The notes beneath the pieces were generated by a model that worked only from the letters and a program-made list of their open reading frames with translations, searched no databases and was not told the origin of the DNA. This document shows positions 31,600 to 46,499 of a DNA stretch of 56,932 bases, one piece after another. Origin of the DNA: Hemicentrotus pulcherrimus (taxonomy: Eukaryota > Echinodermata > Echinoidea > Camarodonta > Strongylocentrotidae); assembly GCA_003118195.1 (NCBI GenBank), contig BEXV01000175.1:26972-83903 (forward strand). The letters run 5' to 3'. The position numbers and the translations under genes are program-made. The stretch's first letter is position 1, and each line of letters begins with the position of its first letter.

Positions 31600-33830
31600 A
31601 TAATTAGCAACAAGACAAGAGGAACTGCGGTCCATCTCCCATGCATCCATTGCAGATTGATGTAAACCATTATCAAAAAAAAAATTCGGATTTGAATGAA
31701 TAAAAGAACCTGTTTACTTTCTTACAGTAATGAGCTGCTCATTAATTAAATACAAAGAGATAAATATCTGGGAAAGTGAGTACTTCGCGGCATCTGTTCC
31801 CTAAACATTAATCTCCGTTAAGTTAGGACATGGTACATAATGATCAAGACAAAGGTATTGCTGATGGAACTTCATTAACACTCAGATGGTACGCCATGTA
31901 ACTACAACAGCTCCCGCTAAGCTACATAATACTTAAATCCGTATTGACAAGTAGAAGTATCGATTTTGAGTCTGAAAGCCTCTACAGGAGCTTACAAACC
32001 GCAAGGGATGATGATGCTAAAGGGAGAGACAAAAAAACGAACAAAAGCGCCGTGAATGTAGTCCAACCCGTGCGCGCTCCATGTGTGTCCGCCGTAGGCC
32101 GCGCGGCGTGGTTCGATTTACAAGAAAAACATGGCGTTCTGTTACCTTTCAAATTTCATTCACTTTTACATCTTTATAGGAAATTCTATCAGAGAAAAGG
32201 TGGATGACTTGTCAGACAAGAATTTGAAGAAATACTTCACTTTTTTAGACTGAACGAAAAACGGAGTTCAAGTTGTTTTAAAACACACGTCGCGCGAAAA
32301 TTGACACACGTCTGAATCAAGTCTTTGAAGCAGTCAAGGCAAGATGTTTGTGACGTGCGAAGGACTAAGCTTTGAAAACAGGCGCAAATCTACCCCTCAA
32401 ACCAGTCCCTATCCGGTCACTGAAAGTAACAACACTTACAGATTTCCACACTTATTAAGTCAAAACGTGGAAGAACAACAAAATGAAAATCCATCAAAAC
32501 ACATTAACCATTTTCATGCACGATTTAATAAACGAGACCCGCACATGCTACGATACAGAGTTATAATGACTGCCTTATATCGGAGTCATTTCCAACGGTA
32601 AGGACGTATAAACATCACAAATCATTCTTGCAGAGCGAGAGATAAGTGCAGATGATCCACTCAATTTGTAACTATAAAAAGGCTATCTCTCAAACGACAG
32701 TTGATAAACATTATCTGACGTATGAGGGTTATTACCGAGAATTTATAACCTTGAGAAGGATGCTGATTGGCATAAAGCATCCGACTTTATATCTCTCTTT
32801 AAACATGTCAGATTCCATTAATGTACATACATCGTTCTTCAAAACCACTCCAGTATTCTTTGAGTTGAAGTAATAGCCGGAAAACCATTAACTGATAATA
32901 GGTTTCAACCTTAATCTAATGGTTATTAGGACTGCAGTATTAACGCAGGGGAAGTACATGATGATGTCATGAGTCGATGATAAGTACAAATATATTTAAG
33001 AAGTTCTTCAATTTAATAATTGGCCAATTTCTTCCATTGATAAAACCTCAAAATTATAACGACACACTATTAGAATCATTCACAACAGATGATTTGACTT
33101 TTGACATTCAATGGAAGTATTCGAATCAACTAAACTCTTATGAAGCCGCGGTACTACTATAGCAAAGATCACTTTGTTGAATCATTAATTGTACTACAGT
33201 GAGCTTAAGTCGACGAAGCCTTAATGAAAACTTAAATATTGCTTTTTAAACAGATTAAAATTTCGATTCTTTTAACGTGATGACAAACAGTATCCTAGAA
33301 AGAAAAAAAAAGGAAAAAATAATTGAAATAACTCTCAACAAAAAAGGCACGATATCCAAGATCACCCTTCTCTGTTGATGCATTTAACAATACAAATTTT
33401 CAAACCTGCATTGGTGTTTTTATTTGGGATTAAGAATGTTAAAAAGAAACTGCTAACACGACGGCCTGGACGCCATTTTGTACACATACAGTTAGATTCA
33501 TATTGGCATTTAAACCATGGAGAATGAGTGAATAGAAATAGCAATATGGTTTACAACTTATCTGATTTTACTGTGACAGCTCGAAGCTATCATGTCATAA
33601 TCCTCTACCGAGTTGACGCCTGTAGGTCAAGAATTTATCAGAATCTACCGCTGAAATCTCTTTCCATAAAAATGATTCCAACAAGCACTCTTCTCGACGA
33701 GGTTGATTAATCCTTGGCTTATTAATAATAACTGCATCTCGCTCGATCGCGAGAGGGGCAAAACACTCGTGGGCAAAAAAAGGATGAAACAATCTTTTGA
33801 GAGGGACTCTTTGGATTTCTAGATTGACTT
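31600..33830. other. No gene seen
   Basis: A CG-richer patch near 32050-32110 (GCGCGCTCC, GGCCGCGCGGCG) lies in an otherwise AT-rich region. Short open frames of 60-90 codons show no motif. Confidence 0.45.
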
Positions 33831-33835
33831 CTGGA

Positions 33836-33905
33836 AGGATATAGTGCAGGTGCTAGTGCTCTTACCCGCCGGCTAGCATCCCGGAATCCAGGGTTCAAAG
33901 AATGA
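33836..33905 (+). mobile_element. Degenerate tRNA-like SINE head
   Basis: An A-box-like stretch, TAGTGCAGGTGCTAGTGCTC, is followed 30 nt on by GAATCCAGGGTTCAAAG, which resembles a B box preceded by a T arm. The end of the B box is mutated (AAAG instead of AATCC). No folded acceptor stem is evident, so a functional tRNA is unlikely. Confidence 0.4.
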
Positions 33906-36840
33906 GAGAAAATGTTCAAATGATATCATGTTTATCAGTGTGCTTTTCATACTCTCTTTATCGTTTATTTTTCTCCTTGTCTGATTGAAACTACAATAAT
34001 GTTTCATATAATCATAACCTTCTTTGCTATTTTTTCTCCCCCTTCACACTCTTTCTCTCTCTCTCTCTATGCATACATTTATGAACATACCATTGAAGGC
34101 CTATTTTCTATACAATCATACTTTCGATAGTATGGTAAAGGATTGTTTTAGCATGTCAGCCAGTGAGCGCGGCGCCACGAGTCACTCTCTTACAGCTTTA
34201 ATTTATACTTAATCAACATCGAACATGCATTGGGTATTAGCATGCAACATCGTACTAATCAATGCCATCTACCAATACAATAATATCTTAATCAACGTTT
34301 TATCTGAGTGCCATTATTCATTGATTGTCATTGATGTTAATATTTCGATTCCTACTCTTGGCATTTCGTAAAATGTAATTGTTAATGTCTATAAAAAGAT
34401 TGCTAAGTATAAACACATCAATTTTGGGGTCCGCGAACAGCACATCGTCGCTAGACCACAGGGTGATGAAATGTTACAACAAAGAACAACATCAATGAAA
34501 TTTGAGGAATAACATGGTCCAAATTTGTTCGCTAAAATTGAAACAACCACCCGACTCCTTAAAAACGTATAAAAATGAATTCAGATCCCCGCGTGGTTTC
34601 CAACTATTCGATACGAGGCCCTGCTGTTCATCTCACCCGACGCACTCGGGGACCAACACTGGGCATTCTATGGTCAGCGGGGAGTGGAGTGCAGCGACTT
34701 TTAAGTGAAACTTTGTTATCACAAGAGACACCAGGGAGGTTGGTAATTTTGTTCGTCTACAAACTGCTAATGACTACGTAAATGGAAGGCTATTACCTGG
34801 TAATGAAAAGAAAAATGCACCTACAGAGAAATGCAGGGCAAACCTCGACATCAAGTTTAAGTTTGAAGGATAAGTCAGTCACCTTGATAATGGGGCTATA
34901 TTACACGTAGGCCATACCATAAGAGGTAGAGGTGAAGAGAAAAACAATTATTATACACTGTATTCGAGAAAAAAATTATTTCAAAAGAAATGAAACTTAC
35001 ATCCAATGATGCTAGGAGATAAAAACGCATCCATCCACAAAATGAGATAGTTAGTGATATTCAGTGCGAAGAAAACAGCCCATTTGTTTCACCGATCAGA
35101 GTTAATTCTTATTAATCCTCAAGATTTATTTCCATCTCGTAAGAGTAAAGATGATGTAGGATGAGTTCAACTTATATTCCTAAAGGTAGATGATGATGCA
35201 GGTTACGGGATGAAGAGAGCAAGCACTTCGTTCAGGGTTTATATCAGACGATGGTCCTTGTGCTATTGATGAATGGATGCATGGCACTCATCCACCTCTC
35301 TCGTCGCTCCCTCTCTCTCTCTCTCTCCACACACCGACCATCTCTTTCTCAATGAATAATGGACGAGTCCATTGTTCAAAACCAGGGGGCCGCGTGTGAC
35401 TCACTCACCTTACCCGAGTGGACGGGACAAATTGTAAAAACTATTAAACGGTCTTAATCCGTCATTAATGGCGTTCTAAACAATTAACCCCGACCAAGTT
35501 CATTTCCACACCATCTATACAAAGAAAATCACACAAGCTTTGTCGGCTCGTCAAATCTTCTGTATTTTTACAGCTATCTTGAAAACCCTTTTTGTTGCCA
35601 TTTAATGTCCCTCTGTGTTCCTGGAGGCCCATTGTCACCTCTGAGGTGTAAATTGGGCTCGGGTTGAAGAGTCCCCTTTTGGCGACAGGGGTAAAAGGTG
35701 CATCTTACAAAGTCTGATATAGATCCATTTCGGACACTCACACAATTCAGACCAAAACAAACATCACCCAAGAGCAAAGTTAAAGAAGATGTTCTCTGAC
35801 ATTCTCGACAACGATGACTAAATGTTCATAAAAATCATTTGATGGGTGGGATTAAGAGATTTATTCTGATAGCCGTCTCCACGAGTCAAAATCTAGTCAA
35901 ACAATGACTCAGTTTTTATATAAAGATTAAGGTCTTTCCTCGATTTTTTTGAGGGGGATGGTAGTATAGGTTACCCTTCTAAAATCTATAAAGTATCACT
36001 TATCAACTGATAAGCAATAGATCCAATTTTGATTGTTAATATCTGGTACACATTAAATGTAAAATCAAATATGGAGATTTCTCCTTCTTGATATTCGTAT
36101 GTTGATTACTATAACGGTGACAGTCACATTAAAATGATTACTCTTTCGCGTTTAAAATATGACCAGAAATAATTAATGCTTACATTTCTGATGTCGTTTG
36201 TTTATCTAGTCCCATGTACCCAGATCTTTGTATACTACTTTTATTGTAGTTGTAGTTCAGCAAGAACCTTACAATTATTTCTAACATCCACACAACGAAC
36301 TATTAATAACGACTTCTAGACAGTTCCTTTGACAATCGTCTTTAAAATAAAAGGATGAGGTCATGCAGACGATGAAAAACAATCTTTCCATCTAACGAAC
36401 AAAACAATCGATCAAGGTCGTATGTGGTTGTATCTTCGATCACTTTGTTTATTCCCGAAATGACATATAACTTGATGGAGAAATCCAATAAGTGAATAAA
36501 GCTTGAAATCGGTTTTTAAACTTTCAATGGTTAAGATTTTTGTTTACTCGAATGTTAGTTCGACTTTACCGTTTTCAATAAATTTGGTTGTGGCGATCAA
36601 CACTCCGCAATCAATTCAAATGATTTGAAATCAATCATTGCACGAGGTGATTGAAACAACATCATTGGTACTGAATTCTCCGTCTGTGGAATAAGAAAAT
36701 GAATAACGAAATCCTAAATAATAATATTAATGTTCTCTAATTGTTGTCATCGTCACTATCGCGACACTGAAAGAACGAACTAAGAGGGGGAAAAAGCTAT
36801 TACTTTTACACAATGCAATAGGAACAATGAACTGTGAGCA
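33906..36840. other. No gene seen; two short CT microsatellites
   Basis: (CT)n runs at about 34050-34068 and 35310-35328. No frame with a recognisable domain. Confidence 0.5.
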
Positions 36841-37270
36841 CATTGATTCCACACATTATAGACGTGTTGTACACACTGTGACACAGTGAGAACACAACCA
36901 GTGTACATTTTTAACTACAGAGTAGAATTGAAACAATTTTAGGCTGTCACATTATTCACAGTTACTGTTTTCACACTGTTCAATTCGTGACACAGTGTTA
37001 CACACTGTGGGTACATAGAGAATCGCAGTGGTAAATCAGTTTGTCAATTAGTGACAAAATGTTACACACTGTGGGCACATAGATAATCGCAGTGGTAAAT
37101 CAGTTTGTCAATTTGAGACACAATGTTACACACTGTGGAAACGATGCGAGACAAAGTGGTCAGCATAAGAGTGTGACCACTGAAAGAATTTAAAACACTT
37201 TCTTCATTTACCGAACGTGTTCACACTCATTACCACTCGTTCCCACTGTGGAACTGTCATGACTGTGGGC
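36840..37270. repeat. Tandem-repeat cluster with 64-bp unit and CACACTGTG dyads
   Basis: The string GTTACACACTGTGG recurs at 36997, 37061 and 37125, a period of exactly 64 bp. Units also share AATCGCAGTGGTAAATCAGTTTGTCAATT. About 2.5 copies span 36981-37140. The flanks (36840-36910 and 37190-37270) carry diverged CACACTGTG/CACAGTG words, suggesting an older, larger array. Confidence 0.8.
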
Positions 37271-40210
37271 CACCATTTCATAGTGTAAAACCTCAAATAT
37301 AGAATAATAACATTAATACTTTAAAACACGAGAGGCATATTTTTCACACAATAATGGAAAGTGTACGATAACAACACACACAAAACAGAGAATCCTACAC
37401 AATTTGTGAGAATAAGTGATCTGTATAGATAAACAATTCGTAAGGTGAATTCTAATTGAAATGCCTTCAATTTTATATATTAATCAAATACTAGTTGCTG
37501 CAGGCGCCAAGCAAGCCTGGTACATGACATTGCATAAGATGCTTCTCGTGAGTCAAGACATAGTGTTTGAAAAGCTAGGAAGAGACCACACTCATGGAAA
37601 ACCTTTAGTGTTCCGAGATTTTCACAATTAAGCACTTCTGCACAGAATGACTTAAGTGTTTTTTATGGAAAAGTAAAATGGTCTTTCTTAAGAGCAAAAT
37701 CAAGTGCACGTATTGTCTTTCAAATTATGTATGTTTGTAAACAGCTGGTTATCGGACAATCGGTCATTAAAGATTTTCTCTCTTTCTTCCTAAGATCTTG
37801 TTTCTTCCAGAGTCCATGAGTCAATCGCTGTGGGTGAGCAGTGTGAAAATATTGGTTCAATACATCTCTTTACATGCGCACTTGAACGGACAATGCTGCA
37901 AGATGGTTCCAAAGAAGACAAACATGTGGGACTAAAAGGAATTTGCACAGCTTAAGAACCTCGTGTTTGCGCTGGAATACATTAAGGATTTTCTCCCCTC
38001 GCATAGATCAGAATGAGGTAACCTCTTTTGTGTCATCTCGTTTGCTGAGGATACTTCACAATGTCTATATTTGACACGACTTTGGCCTTGACTGACAAGA
38101 TCTTAACTATTATATTCATCTCAAAACAGTTTGCACTTGTCTTAGTGTCCAGCCTTTGTCAGCAAGTACAACACCATACATTTTGATTTTCAAGCTCTGC
38201 GCGATGTTTTTGGAACAATTATTAGCTTTAAGTGGTCTTTTATTTCTAAAAAGGGTAGGAGTGTCTTTGGGGTCAGAGAACACAAAGGTGTGTTAAAAGG
38301 GTAATTGCTTTGTTAACTTTGTTCATTTGAGTTTCCATTTCTTTTGCATGTTGATGCCAAAGATGCAGGTACTAAACAATCTTAGAAGAATCAAAATGAT
38401 CGATTTAATGTAACATAGATTGAGCTTTGTATTGACAATGTGATGGGCGCAAAATGAAGTTTAACATAATCAATTAATTAGTTGGTCTTCATAAGATTAT
38501 GCGTTGTGAGAAGATGTGCTGGTAAAAAAGAAACTATATTAGATAATTTATTATGCAGATTCATATGACTCATTCAAAAGTAAAAACTGGAATGCCCTTA
38601 GAATAGAGAGAGAGGAAAAACCTAGAGTCTCCGAGAGAGAGAGGGGGTCGAGGGAGAGAGAAAAAAACAGAGAGATGGAGTCCAGGAATTGGGAATGAGA
38701 GAAAGAGAGAGATAGAGAGGGATTGGGGTGCATATTGTTGAAATAAATGTATTCAAAAAGAACAAGCAATACACCAATCTGAAAAATATTACAACATAAA
38801 TGCCTCCACATGAACAGGCTGCCAATTTTCATATCAAAATTCAAATTCAAATTTCCTACAGTATCTGGGAAACATCAACAAATCATACTATCCATCGTTT
38901 CTAAAATGATCTTAGTGGCCGAATTATGCACGAGTCTTACATGTAAACATGATTGATGTTTGATGTTGTAGTTATACAACAAAAAGTCAATTCAGTTTAA
39001 TTCTGTATAGAGTCAAGTCATTTGACAATCCTCTTAAATAAAGATGTTTCTGTTGTTGATTATAGTGACAACGAGCGCGTTTAAAACAGGGCGTAAACAT
39101 GGGACTCCTCGTATAGTAGTCTGTTTCTGTCAGGTGTTAGATCACAGCTGACAATCAGGCATACACTGGCACTGAGAAAACCTGGTCTCTTTCAATCTAA
39201 TAAAGCTGTCCAGGTACATGTGACCGGTAATCCCTGCCCGTCATTGCTTCTTGGTCCCACCTTGTCATCGTGGCATACCACAGAAGCGCGCGCGGTGCGG
39301 ATCGGAGGCAGTGCTCGCCATGGCGACACAAGACAGCTAGCTAGGGGATCAGTCAGATATAAACGAAGGATTTGGAGAGAGGGGATGGACTCCTGGAGGT
39401 CACTTAATAGATTTACATAAAGAAATGTCCGACATTTCTGTCTGGAAGGAAAATATTGATGCCCCTTTCATATCTAACATTATAGCCTTAGATCTACTTT
39501 TTTGTATTGCGCACTTGCATGTTGCTTTACAACGTTCTTTGATATCCGGGATAATGGTAAGAACCAATAAGCCCCTTTTTGAAATACAAATTTGAATTTC
39601 AAACAGGCTACGGTCTTCGCGCGTGGCCTCTGTAAACTTTTTTACGCATACTATTAAGGAGGTATATGTACCTAGACTTAAACAAAAACATTCATATGGA
39701 CCTTTAAATTAGGCATATTTTTGCTAAAAGTGTAATTTTGGTTTCTGTATCGTACTTATGTAAAAAATAAAAATCAAACTTTGGCTCTAAATTACAGTTC
39801 AAATATATTCTATTAGCTTAATTAGGCGCGGTCATTATATTATTAAAAGGGAAATGCATCCAATCTATCTAATCAAAAACAGATACTATCAAGCAAATTT
39901 ACAGAAATAAAAATTAATCTGAAACTTCAGTCTCGTACGTAAGGCTTGAGGATGATTGCATGTGAATAGGGTGTGTATGTCTGTTGGTAGCTTGCTGAAT
40001 GGGGATTTTCCTTCAAACCTCATATAAATAAGCAATCATGATCCATTGCTCTGCTCCATACATCTCTCAAAATCTCCCCCACTCACTTGGCAAACGATTT
40101 AATTTCTCTTTTAAAGCACCAAATCAATCTCACTCTAAAAGTAAAGGGGAAATTTGGCGGGTGGATTTTTAAATCGGCGTAAAAAAATTAGTCAGAGGAG
40201 GCTAAATGCT
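37270..40210. other. No gene seen
   Basis: Includes an AG-rich tract at 38600-38725 and a CG-richer patch at 39225-39320 (GAAGCGCGCGCGGTGCGG). Neither has coding motifs; the second could be a promoter-like island, without further support. Confidence 0.45.
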
Positions 40211-40212
40211 CA

Positions 40213-40380
40213 TTAATATTTTCGAAAAATCAACTCGATGGCAATTTCAATACCCTATTACATGTCCTATAGGAATTACATTCAGATTACGTAATACGCC
40301 ATTGCCATATTCGCACATTTCAATTGGTGACACAAGGCCAATAAAAATGCGTTAGGTTAATTTTTCGAAAGTTGTTGCTA
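40213..40380. repeat. Short TIR (MITE-like) element
   Basis: TTTTCGAAAAATCAAC near 40220 and GTTAATTTTTCGAAAG near 40358 are imperfect inverted repeats. The left end (AATATTTTCGAAAAATC...CTC...TTCAATACCC) recurs at 4573-4620, showing that it is dispersed. Confidence 0.45.
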
Positions 40381-43300
40381 TCGTGTTATTCTAAGATGGT
40401 AAATCAAGTCATATAGCTGATGAAATGTATTATGAATATATATCCCAACATATCAAACTAAATTTTCGATACTGATTTTTTTTCTTTAGTATTAGCTTTC
40501 TTGCAGAAGAACAGGCTTATAATTATGCAGGTTACAGGTGTGTGATTAAAAATTACAAAAAATGTTTCTACATGCTTTGACGTCACTGGTCGGTCACATT
40601 CATCAAGTCAGTCGAGTGCCTAAGACAGTGTCAATTACACCATATAAATGGACAACCCTACCTCACCTGACCCTGTCCCCATTTCATGAGGTATCCTGTC
40701 ATGACAACGATCCTTGAATAGATACGTTTCCAATCATTGGATGGCTCAACACAGACTTGGGATAGTTTATACTTTGATCACTCGACACAAGCTCATAACG
40801 GCTCCTTGTCAGCTCCTTGCTATCGCGAAGGGCATATTAAGACTTTAAAAAGTTTAGAGGGTTTTAGGGATTGATTAATTCTGGTAGATCTATTGTTTCT
40901 ATCGTTATACTAGGCACTATATTGTTCCTTTTCATCTCTGCAAATAGTTAACATACTGAACGTCACACTACATTTAATTAAAACACAAATAGAACCTAAT
41001 TTGATGAACATTTATAAAATTACTAGTTTATCCAGTAGAGATAACTTCTGTTTAAATATCAGTTTCGCCCCTCATCTTCGCCCCCCCCCCACCTCATGAA
41101 ATAAGTACGTCCAGCTAGGATTTTTCGAAACCTTTCTTCTTCCTTAAACATCAATTAGGTATATCAATGGATGGTCACTATTTGGCTAATCTCGCTAAAA
41201 ATATCGCCCATAGTCGTCTTGCACCTTTTTTCTTTCCTTTATTTATTTTTTGCTTGGGGTAATATAGCCTTAGCTTGATCACCCTCGTCATCTACGCCTC
41301 TCTCATCCTCAAGACGCCAGAGGTATATAAGAAACAAGTTTCCACTCAATACCATCTTCCAACATCAGTTCTTTCATCCCGGTAGCGTTATCATAACTCT
41401 GACTCCCTACCCGTATCGGGTTCACCCCTATCATCGCTTGTTTATTCTCCTAGAAAAAAAACACATCTTCGATTTATAATTATTGACCCAGTTGTTTTCA
41501 TTGGCGAAATTGCTTTCTACTTTTGGTTTGAGAAAGAAAGAAAGATGGTTTATCCGAATCAAATTGTTTATTTGCTTGAGATTTCGGTACTCTGTGACGG
41601 ATTTCATGGGACAATTTCATGATGTAAGCAGATACAAAATAAGAAAAAGAGAAAAGAGACTTGCTTCCCTTTTCGAAATGCATTATTGATTTAAGACTTC
41701 TGCATTGAGTATATATTCTTCTAGAATGATTGAAATATCAATCCATTCCAAAACATAAAGATTATTCTTATGTACAATGAAAACAAGAAGCGGGGGACGA
41801 CGAACTATCTCTGTAATACTTGAACTCGAATCGATGTGCATTCAGCACGTACACATTTTTTACGATCAAGTAAACATTTTATAATTACGACGGGTCTTTA
41901 AAAATATTCTCCGTCTGCCAATCCTTCGGGCTGATTTTATTTCTAATACTTCAACAGGTTAGTCAATTTTGCAAATCTGTAGCTTTGGTAATTGTAGCTA
42001 TTCAAATGTTAATGCTTTTAAATCATGCTTGCAATGCTAACGATTCCAGATATCATTGACAGTACAATCAATTTGATTTTTTTTTCTTCAAGAGTTTCCA
42101 ATTAAGCTAGATGAATGCACGATTTATATACACTAATAACTCGTCAGCTCCTCTGAAATCCATCTAAATATCTACATAATAGCAAAGATCTGAGTAAAGA
42201 TGTGATTAAAAGGCCACCAGTCCAACTAATTGCAATTGTGCATATTTAACCCAAAGTAATAGTATAGTTCAGACGATCAACTATATAGCTATTGCTTCTA
42301 CTTCATTGACAAAAGCCTGCATGAAAAATAACTCTAAAATTGGTATTATATTTAGTAGGACACAATCGATTATAATATATTCTGTAGGTCAACTCGCGAC
42401 ACGTCTTGATCAGTTAGATTACCATTTAAGATTTCCTATAAAAACACTATTCATCTCAACACACTATTATCAATATTGAATCTTTACGCTTTCACAATGA
42501 GCGAAAACGTTTCCGAACTATTGTGCCGCTACGTAAAGAAAGGAAGGGGGTAAAGTATTAAAGGCTGATACCTCGGGGTAAAGATTTCCACCTTTCACGC
42601 CCATGGCCGCCTCGTCTATAGCTGGAAATATTTAATTGTCAAATCGTCAAAAGATGTCAGGGTTAGATTGCTTTTGCATTTTTATCAGAAGTGAGCCTAA
42701 AGCGGAGTTTAAAGACCCGAAAATAGAGTCAGCTTCTTCTTACAAAGCGCACCAAAATGGCGACTGCGCGCTTGTACTCAACAGGCTATATCAAAGCTTT
42801 GTCCTATATACCTAAAAGCTATTGTGCTAAACCAGGGACCTGTTAATGAACTCGTAGAAGATACAGTGTAGAGGTAAACTGCACTTCTATAGTGCATAAA
42901 TTAAAATCAATATAACTTATAATTGCAATTGCTGATATGAGGTCATCGCAGTTCATAATATATTCGGAATATGACAAACTGGCAGGTATAAACATTGATA
43001 TGTAATTATGATCATCGTCAAATTGTTAAGTAGGTTCATATTTTCCTGCTGCAAGTTATGTGATTATGCATTCTCAAATGAACGTTAACGCAATAAAAGT
43101 GATGATGGCTTGTAATTGATTTGAAATGTGCATGTGTTGCTTCACGCTAGTTTTTACTGGAATATACATACGTTACATACGGTGAGGGGTTTTCACAGTG
43201 GATCTGAGATAATATTATCAAAAAACTATGATTTTAGAAGAGTACGAATTTTCAAATAGTTTTTTTTTTTGTTAAAGTGAAAGGCGTAAATATTCTAAAA

Positions 43301-44025
43301 AAGAATGATACGCCGATAATACCAAACAACAACAACATATAACTTTCATCTACGTTTTGAATTTTTTGTATAGGCCTAATCCCTTTGACTTTTGCCTCTA
43401 GTTTTATATTCTAATTTAAAGTTTATCACCATTGTGATATGACAGACAAAAATACATTTCCTTAGTGTTTGCGCCAACATTATTCTTTTCACCTTTCTTA
43501 CAATGATCAATGGGCAATACTGTTGTTTGAATCAAGTACCAATGAATGTACATTCACGGAACACGAATATTCAGATCATCTACTGATACCACTGGCTTCA
43601 TTTTGGTGTCATTTTATGACTGGTTTCCGACTTGTATCAACCAAGCAACCGTTTCTGAGTGGTATCCTACTATAAAACTACGAACTGAATCGTCTATTTG
43701 GATACAGCCTACGCAATCTACGAATCCTCGTTCCATTATAGCGTATTAATGTTGGCCTTTCAATAACCATCTCATCAGTATAATACACGGCGATTTCATA
43801 AACCGGTAATACTTTTTTTCCACCAATATAATGCCAAGCATTATTCTACACACGCGGAAGAGTACACAAAGATACACAATGATTATGCTAAGAAGGAATA
43901 CAACTGAAATGGAGTATAAAATGAAGAAAAATATATTTCAAGGGAATTAATCGGATAACGGAAAAGAGAAGATATAACAAATACTTAGAGTATAAATTAA
44001 GGGGAGAGAGAAAAAATAGAAAAGA
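40380..44025. other. No gene seen
   Basis: AT-rich DNA with a poly-C run near 41083-41091. Short open frames only. Confidence 0.5.
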
Positions 44026-44115
44026 NNNNNNNNNNNNNNNNNNNNNNNNNNNNNNNNNNNNNNNNNNNNNNNNNNNNNNNNNNNNNNNNNNNNNNNNNNN
44101 NNNNNNNNNNNNNNN
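44026..44115. other. Assembly gap (90 N)
   Basis: Ninety undetermined bases between a purine-rich left flank (GGGGAGAGAGAAAAAATAG) and a poly-G/GAAGAAG right flank. The flanks suggest that the gap hides a purine-rich simple repeat. Its true length is unknown. Confidence 0.95.
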
Positions 44116-46490
44116 GGGGGGGTAATTATGAAGAAGAAGAAAAAAAAACAGTTTACAATCCATTCACTGGATAAGGTTACATAATTGAAGAAGACAACAA
44201 AGTCGAGTTCCAAGCATGCACATGTTCACTCCTGTTCCGATTATGGCATCATGTTAGAGGAAATGGAATAGAAAGTGGAAGACAAGGGGTACATCAAGTT
44301 GGATGAAGATTCGGACAAAGGTCAATGCCAAAGTTCAGGTGTTGAACTAGTTTACGCCAATTTATCACGTGACCCCTTACTGAAATGCATGTATGCTTGT
44401 GAATGACCATGATATGTGATAGTCCTGTGAGGGGTACTGCATTTTTGTACAGAAAACTAATATCAGGTGTTCAGCCTGAACAAATGAAACTGTTAGTTTG
44501 TAAAAAAAAAATCTGCCGCTCGGTGACTTGCCGGTGTTGACTTTTCTGTTCTTGTTTTGGTTTAGGTTGGGATGTTTCTTATTTCTTCCAAAATGTGTTA
44601 TGTATAATGGCTGTTATGCGATAGCTTTGTAAAATGCAATCCATCTTTCACTGTCTTGGAGTGATCCATGCTTCAAGGTTATACGATAATTAAGAACTTG
44701 TGGGCCATCAAGACTGTGAATTCAAGAACATGTCGAGTATTTACGGTGACTGGATGAAAGTACAAACTAGAAGAAGAATTTTGTTCCGCACCGCTACAAA
44801 AATGTGTGTTTCGTGTTTTGCTTGACTCGTTTTCTTCATTGCGCATTGTTTCGTTTTGTTCTTCATTTTGAAAATATTTTAAACGCTTAAATAATAAGTG
44901 TTTAGGTTTAGGCTCTAGCACATAAAGCGGAAAGTAGTCGCGGTAGTCTCTTTAAATTGTACGAAAGATATATCAACAACAAATGAAGATGTCACCACCA
45001 AGAGTGCACATAGGCTATATGAAATTTTCGAAGAGGATATTTTGTTATGGGACACTGACGTCAATGTAGCATAACATAGTTATCATTTCAAAAGCATTTC
45101 GATTGATCTAGTATATCAGGAACGATATAGATTTTTTTTTAAACGTGAAAATATCTTCAATGAAATCCGATACAAAAACACACTAGAAGTTGGAAGCTAA
45201 GATTATTATATATTTCATGAAATTATTCAGTATTGTCCACTTTGCTTTCTAGAACAATATCAATTTTGTAGTTTGGGAATCAGACGATACACATTTTGTT
45301 GGAATGCGGCCTTTGGAAATACCATTGTGACGTCAGCTATCATACCTTACAAAATGATATAGAGATATGAAAATTGGGGATTGACCTTTTAAAAAAACGA
45401 CATCAAGAGGTTCTCGAATGTCTTATTCTTCTTGGGAAAGCAAAGGTCTATGACATAATGAAAACTTGAACATGCCTGGTTTCCGGATGTCTAGAAAAGT
45501 ATTGGGGGGAAATGCCATTACATTTATCACATTTATCTTTTAAAGGTAAAGACCAGTATTGGAAACGGCCCAATTTCAAACAATGAAATAGAAGCTCTCA
45601 TTACCAATCATGTGAAAGAGTATGTTTTGACTAATACAATCATGGTGATAACAATTTTGCCGCGAAACCGCCTGTACTAATTGATATATTTGGTAAATTA
45701 GTTTATCTATTGGTGTGTGAGAGATAAACTCACGTGTCGCGCACGTGTGCATAGTCCCATATACATCTTTCTGTGTCCAGTGCTTGTAACTTTAAGAAGA
45801 CTGGGCCGAATTTCTTATCATTTTGATGAATCCAGAACCTTGCAGTACACACCAATATGTACATGCTATAGATGATCAACCTTTTCTGATCGATTCCACA
45901 ACGTTTCTTTCACATTGCAATCGCATGACCATAACTGGTCTTTATCTTTAAGATGCAAAAGGAAAAGAAAGAGCCGTGAATTTTGAATAATTTAGAAGCA
46001 AAAAAGATGCAGTTGAAAGTTGAAACCAGACGTTTCACAAATGATATCAAAGCAGTGAGTAAAATATGGAGCAGATGTTGGAGTACTGGAAGCTGATCCG
46101 TCATTTTTTCTAAATGAGAGAAAAAAAAAGATCTTTTCATATAAAATCTGTAGTTAACGGAACATACAGTGAAAGTGGGCGAAAGGAAAATACCAAGAAC
46201 AAAGAAGTACTCAATGACCAGTGATAGAAGATTAGAATATTCAAGATAAAAGAGAGTAATATGCATGCACGCGTGAGGGGGAAACATGGAATGAAATAAG
46301 GGTTCGTGTGTCGGTTTGTGGAGCGGTAGGGTGGTAGGGTGATGTTGATGCATCAGATAGGATGCAACTTTCGTCATAAGATGTATCGGTGCATTTAATA
46401 CACATCGTGCATGCATGCCCGCTGGTACCCTATTCGCTTTCTCCCCTCCTCTCTTCGTCTTAAACATTCTTTCTTACTATTAGTCTTTCT
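44116..46490. other. No gene seen
   Basis: Two CACGTG E-box words lie close together near 45730-45745 (CTCACGTGTCGCGCACGTGTG). A 185-codon - strand frame (46467-45910) lacks any domain, so I do not call it a gene. Confidence 0.45.
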
Positions 46491-46499
46491 TGCACTGTC

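Noticed and set aside
45910..46467. 185-codon - strand frame
   Set aside because: No recognisable domain, low-complexity and AT-driven codons; length alone is weak evidence in this composition.
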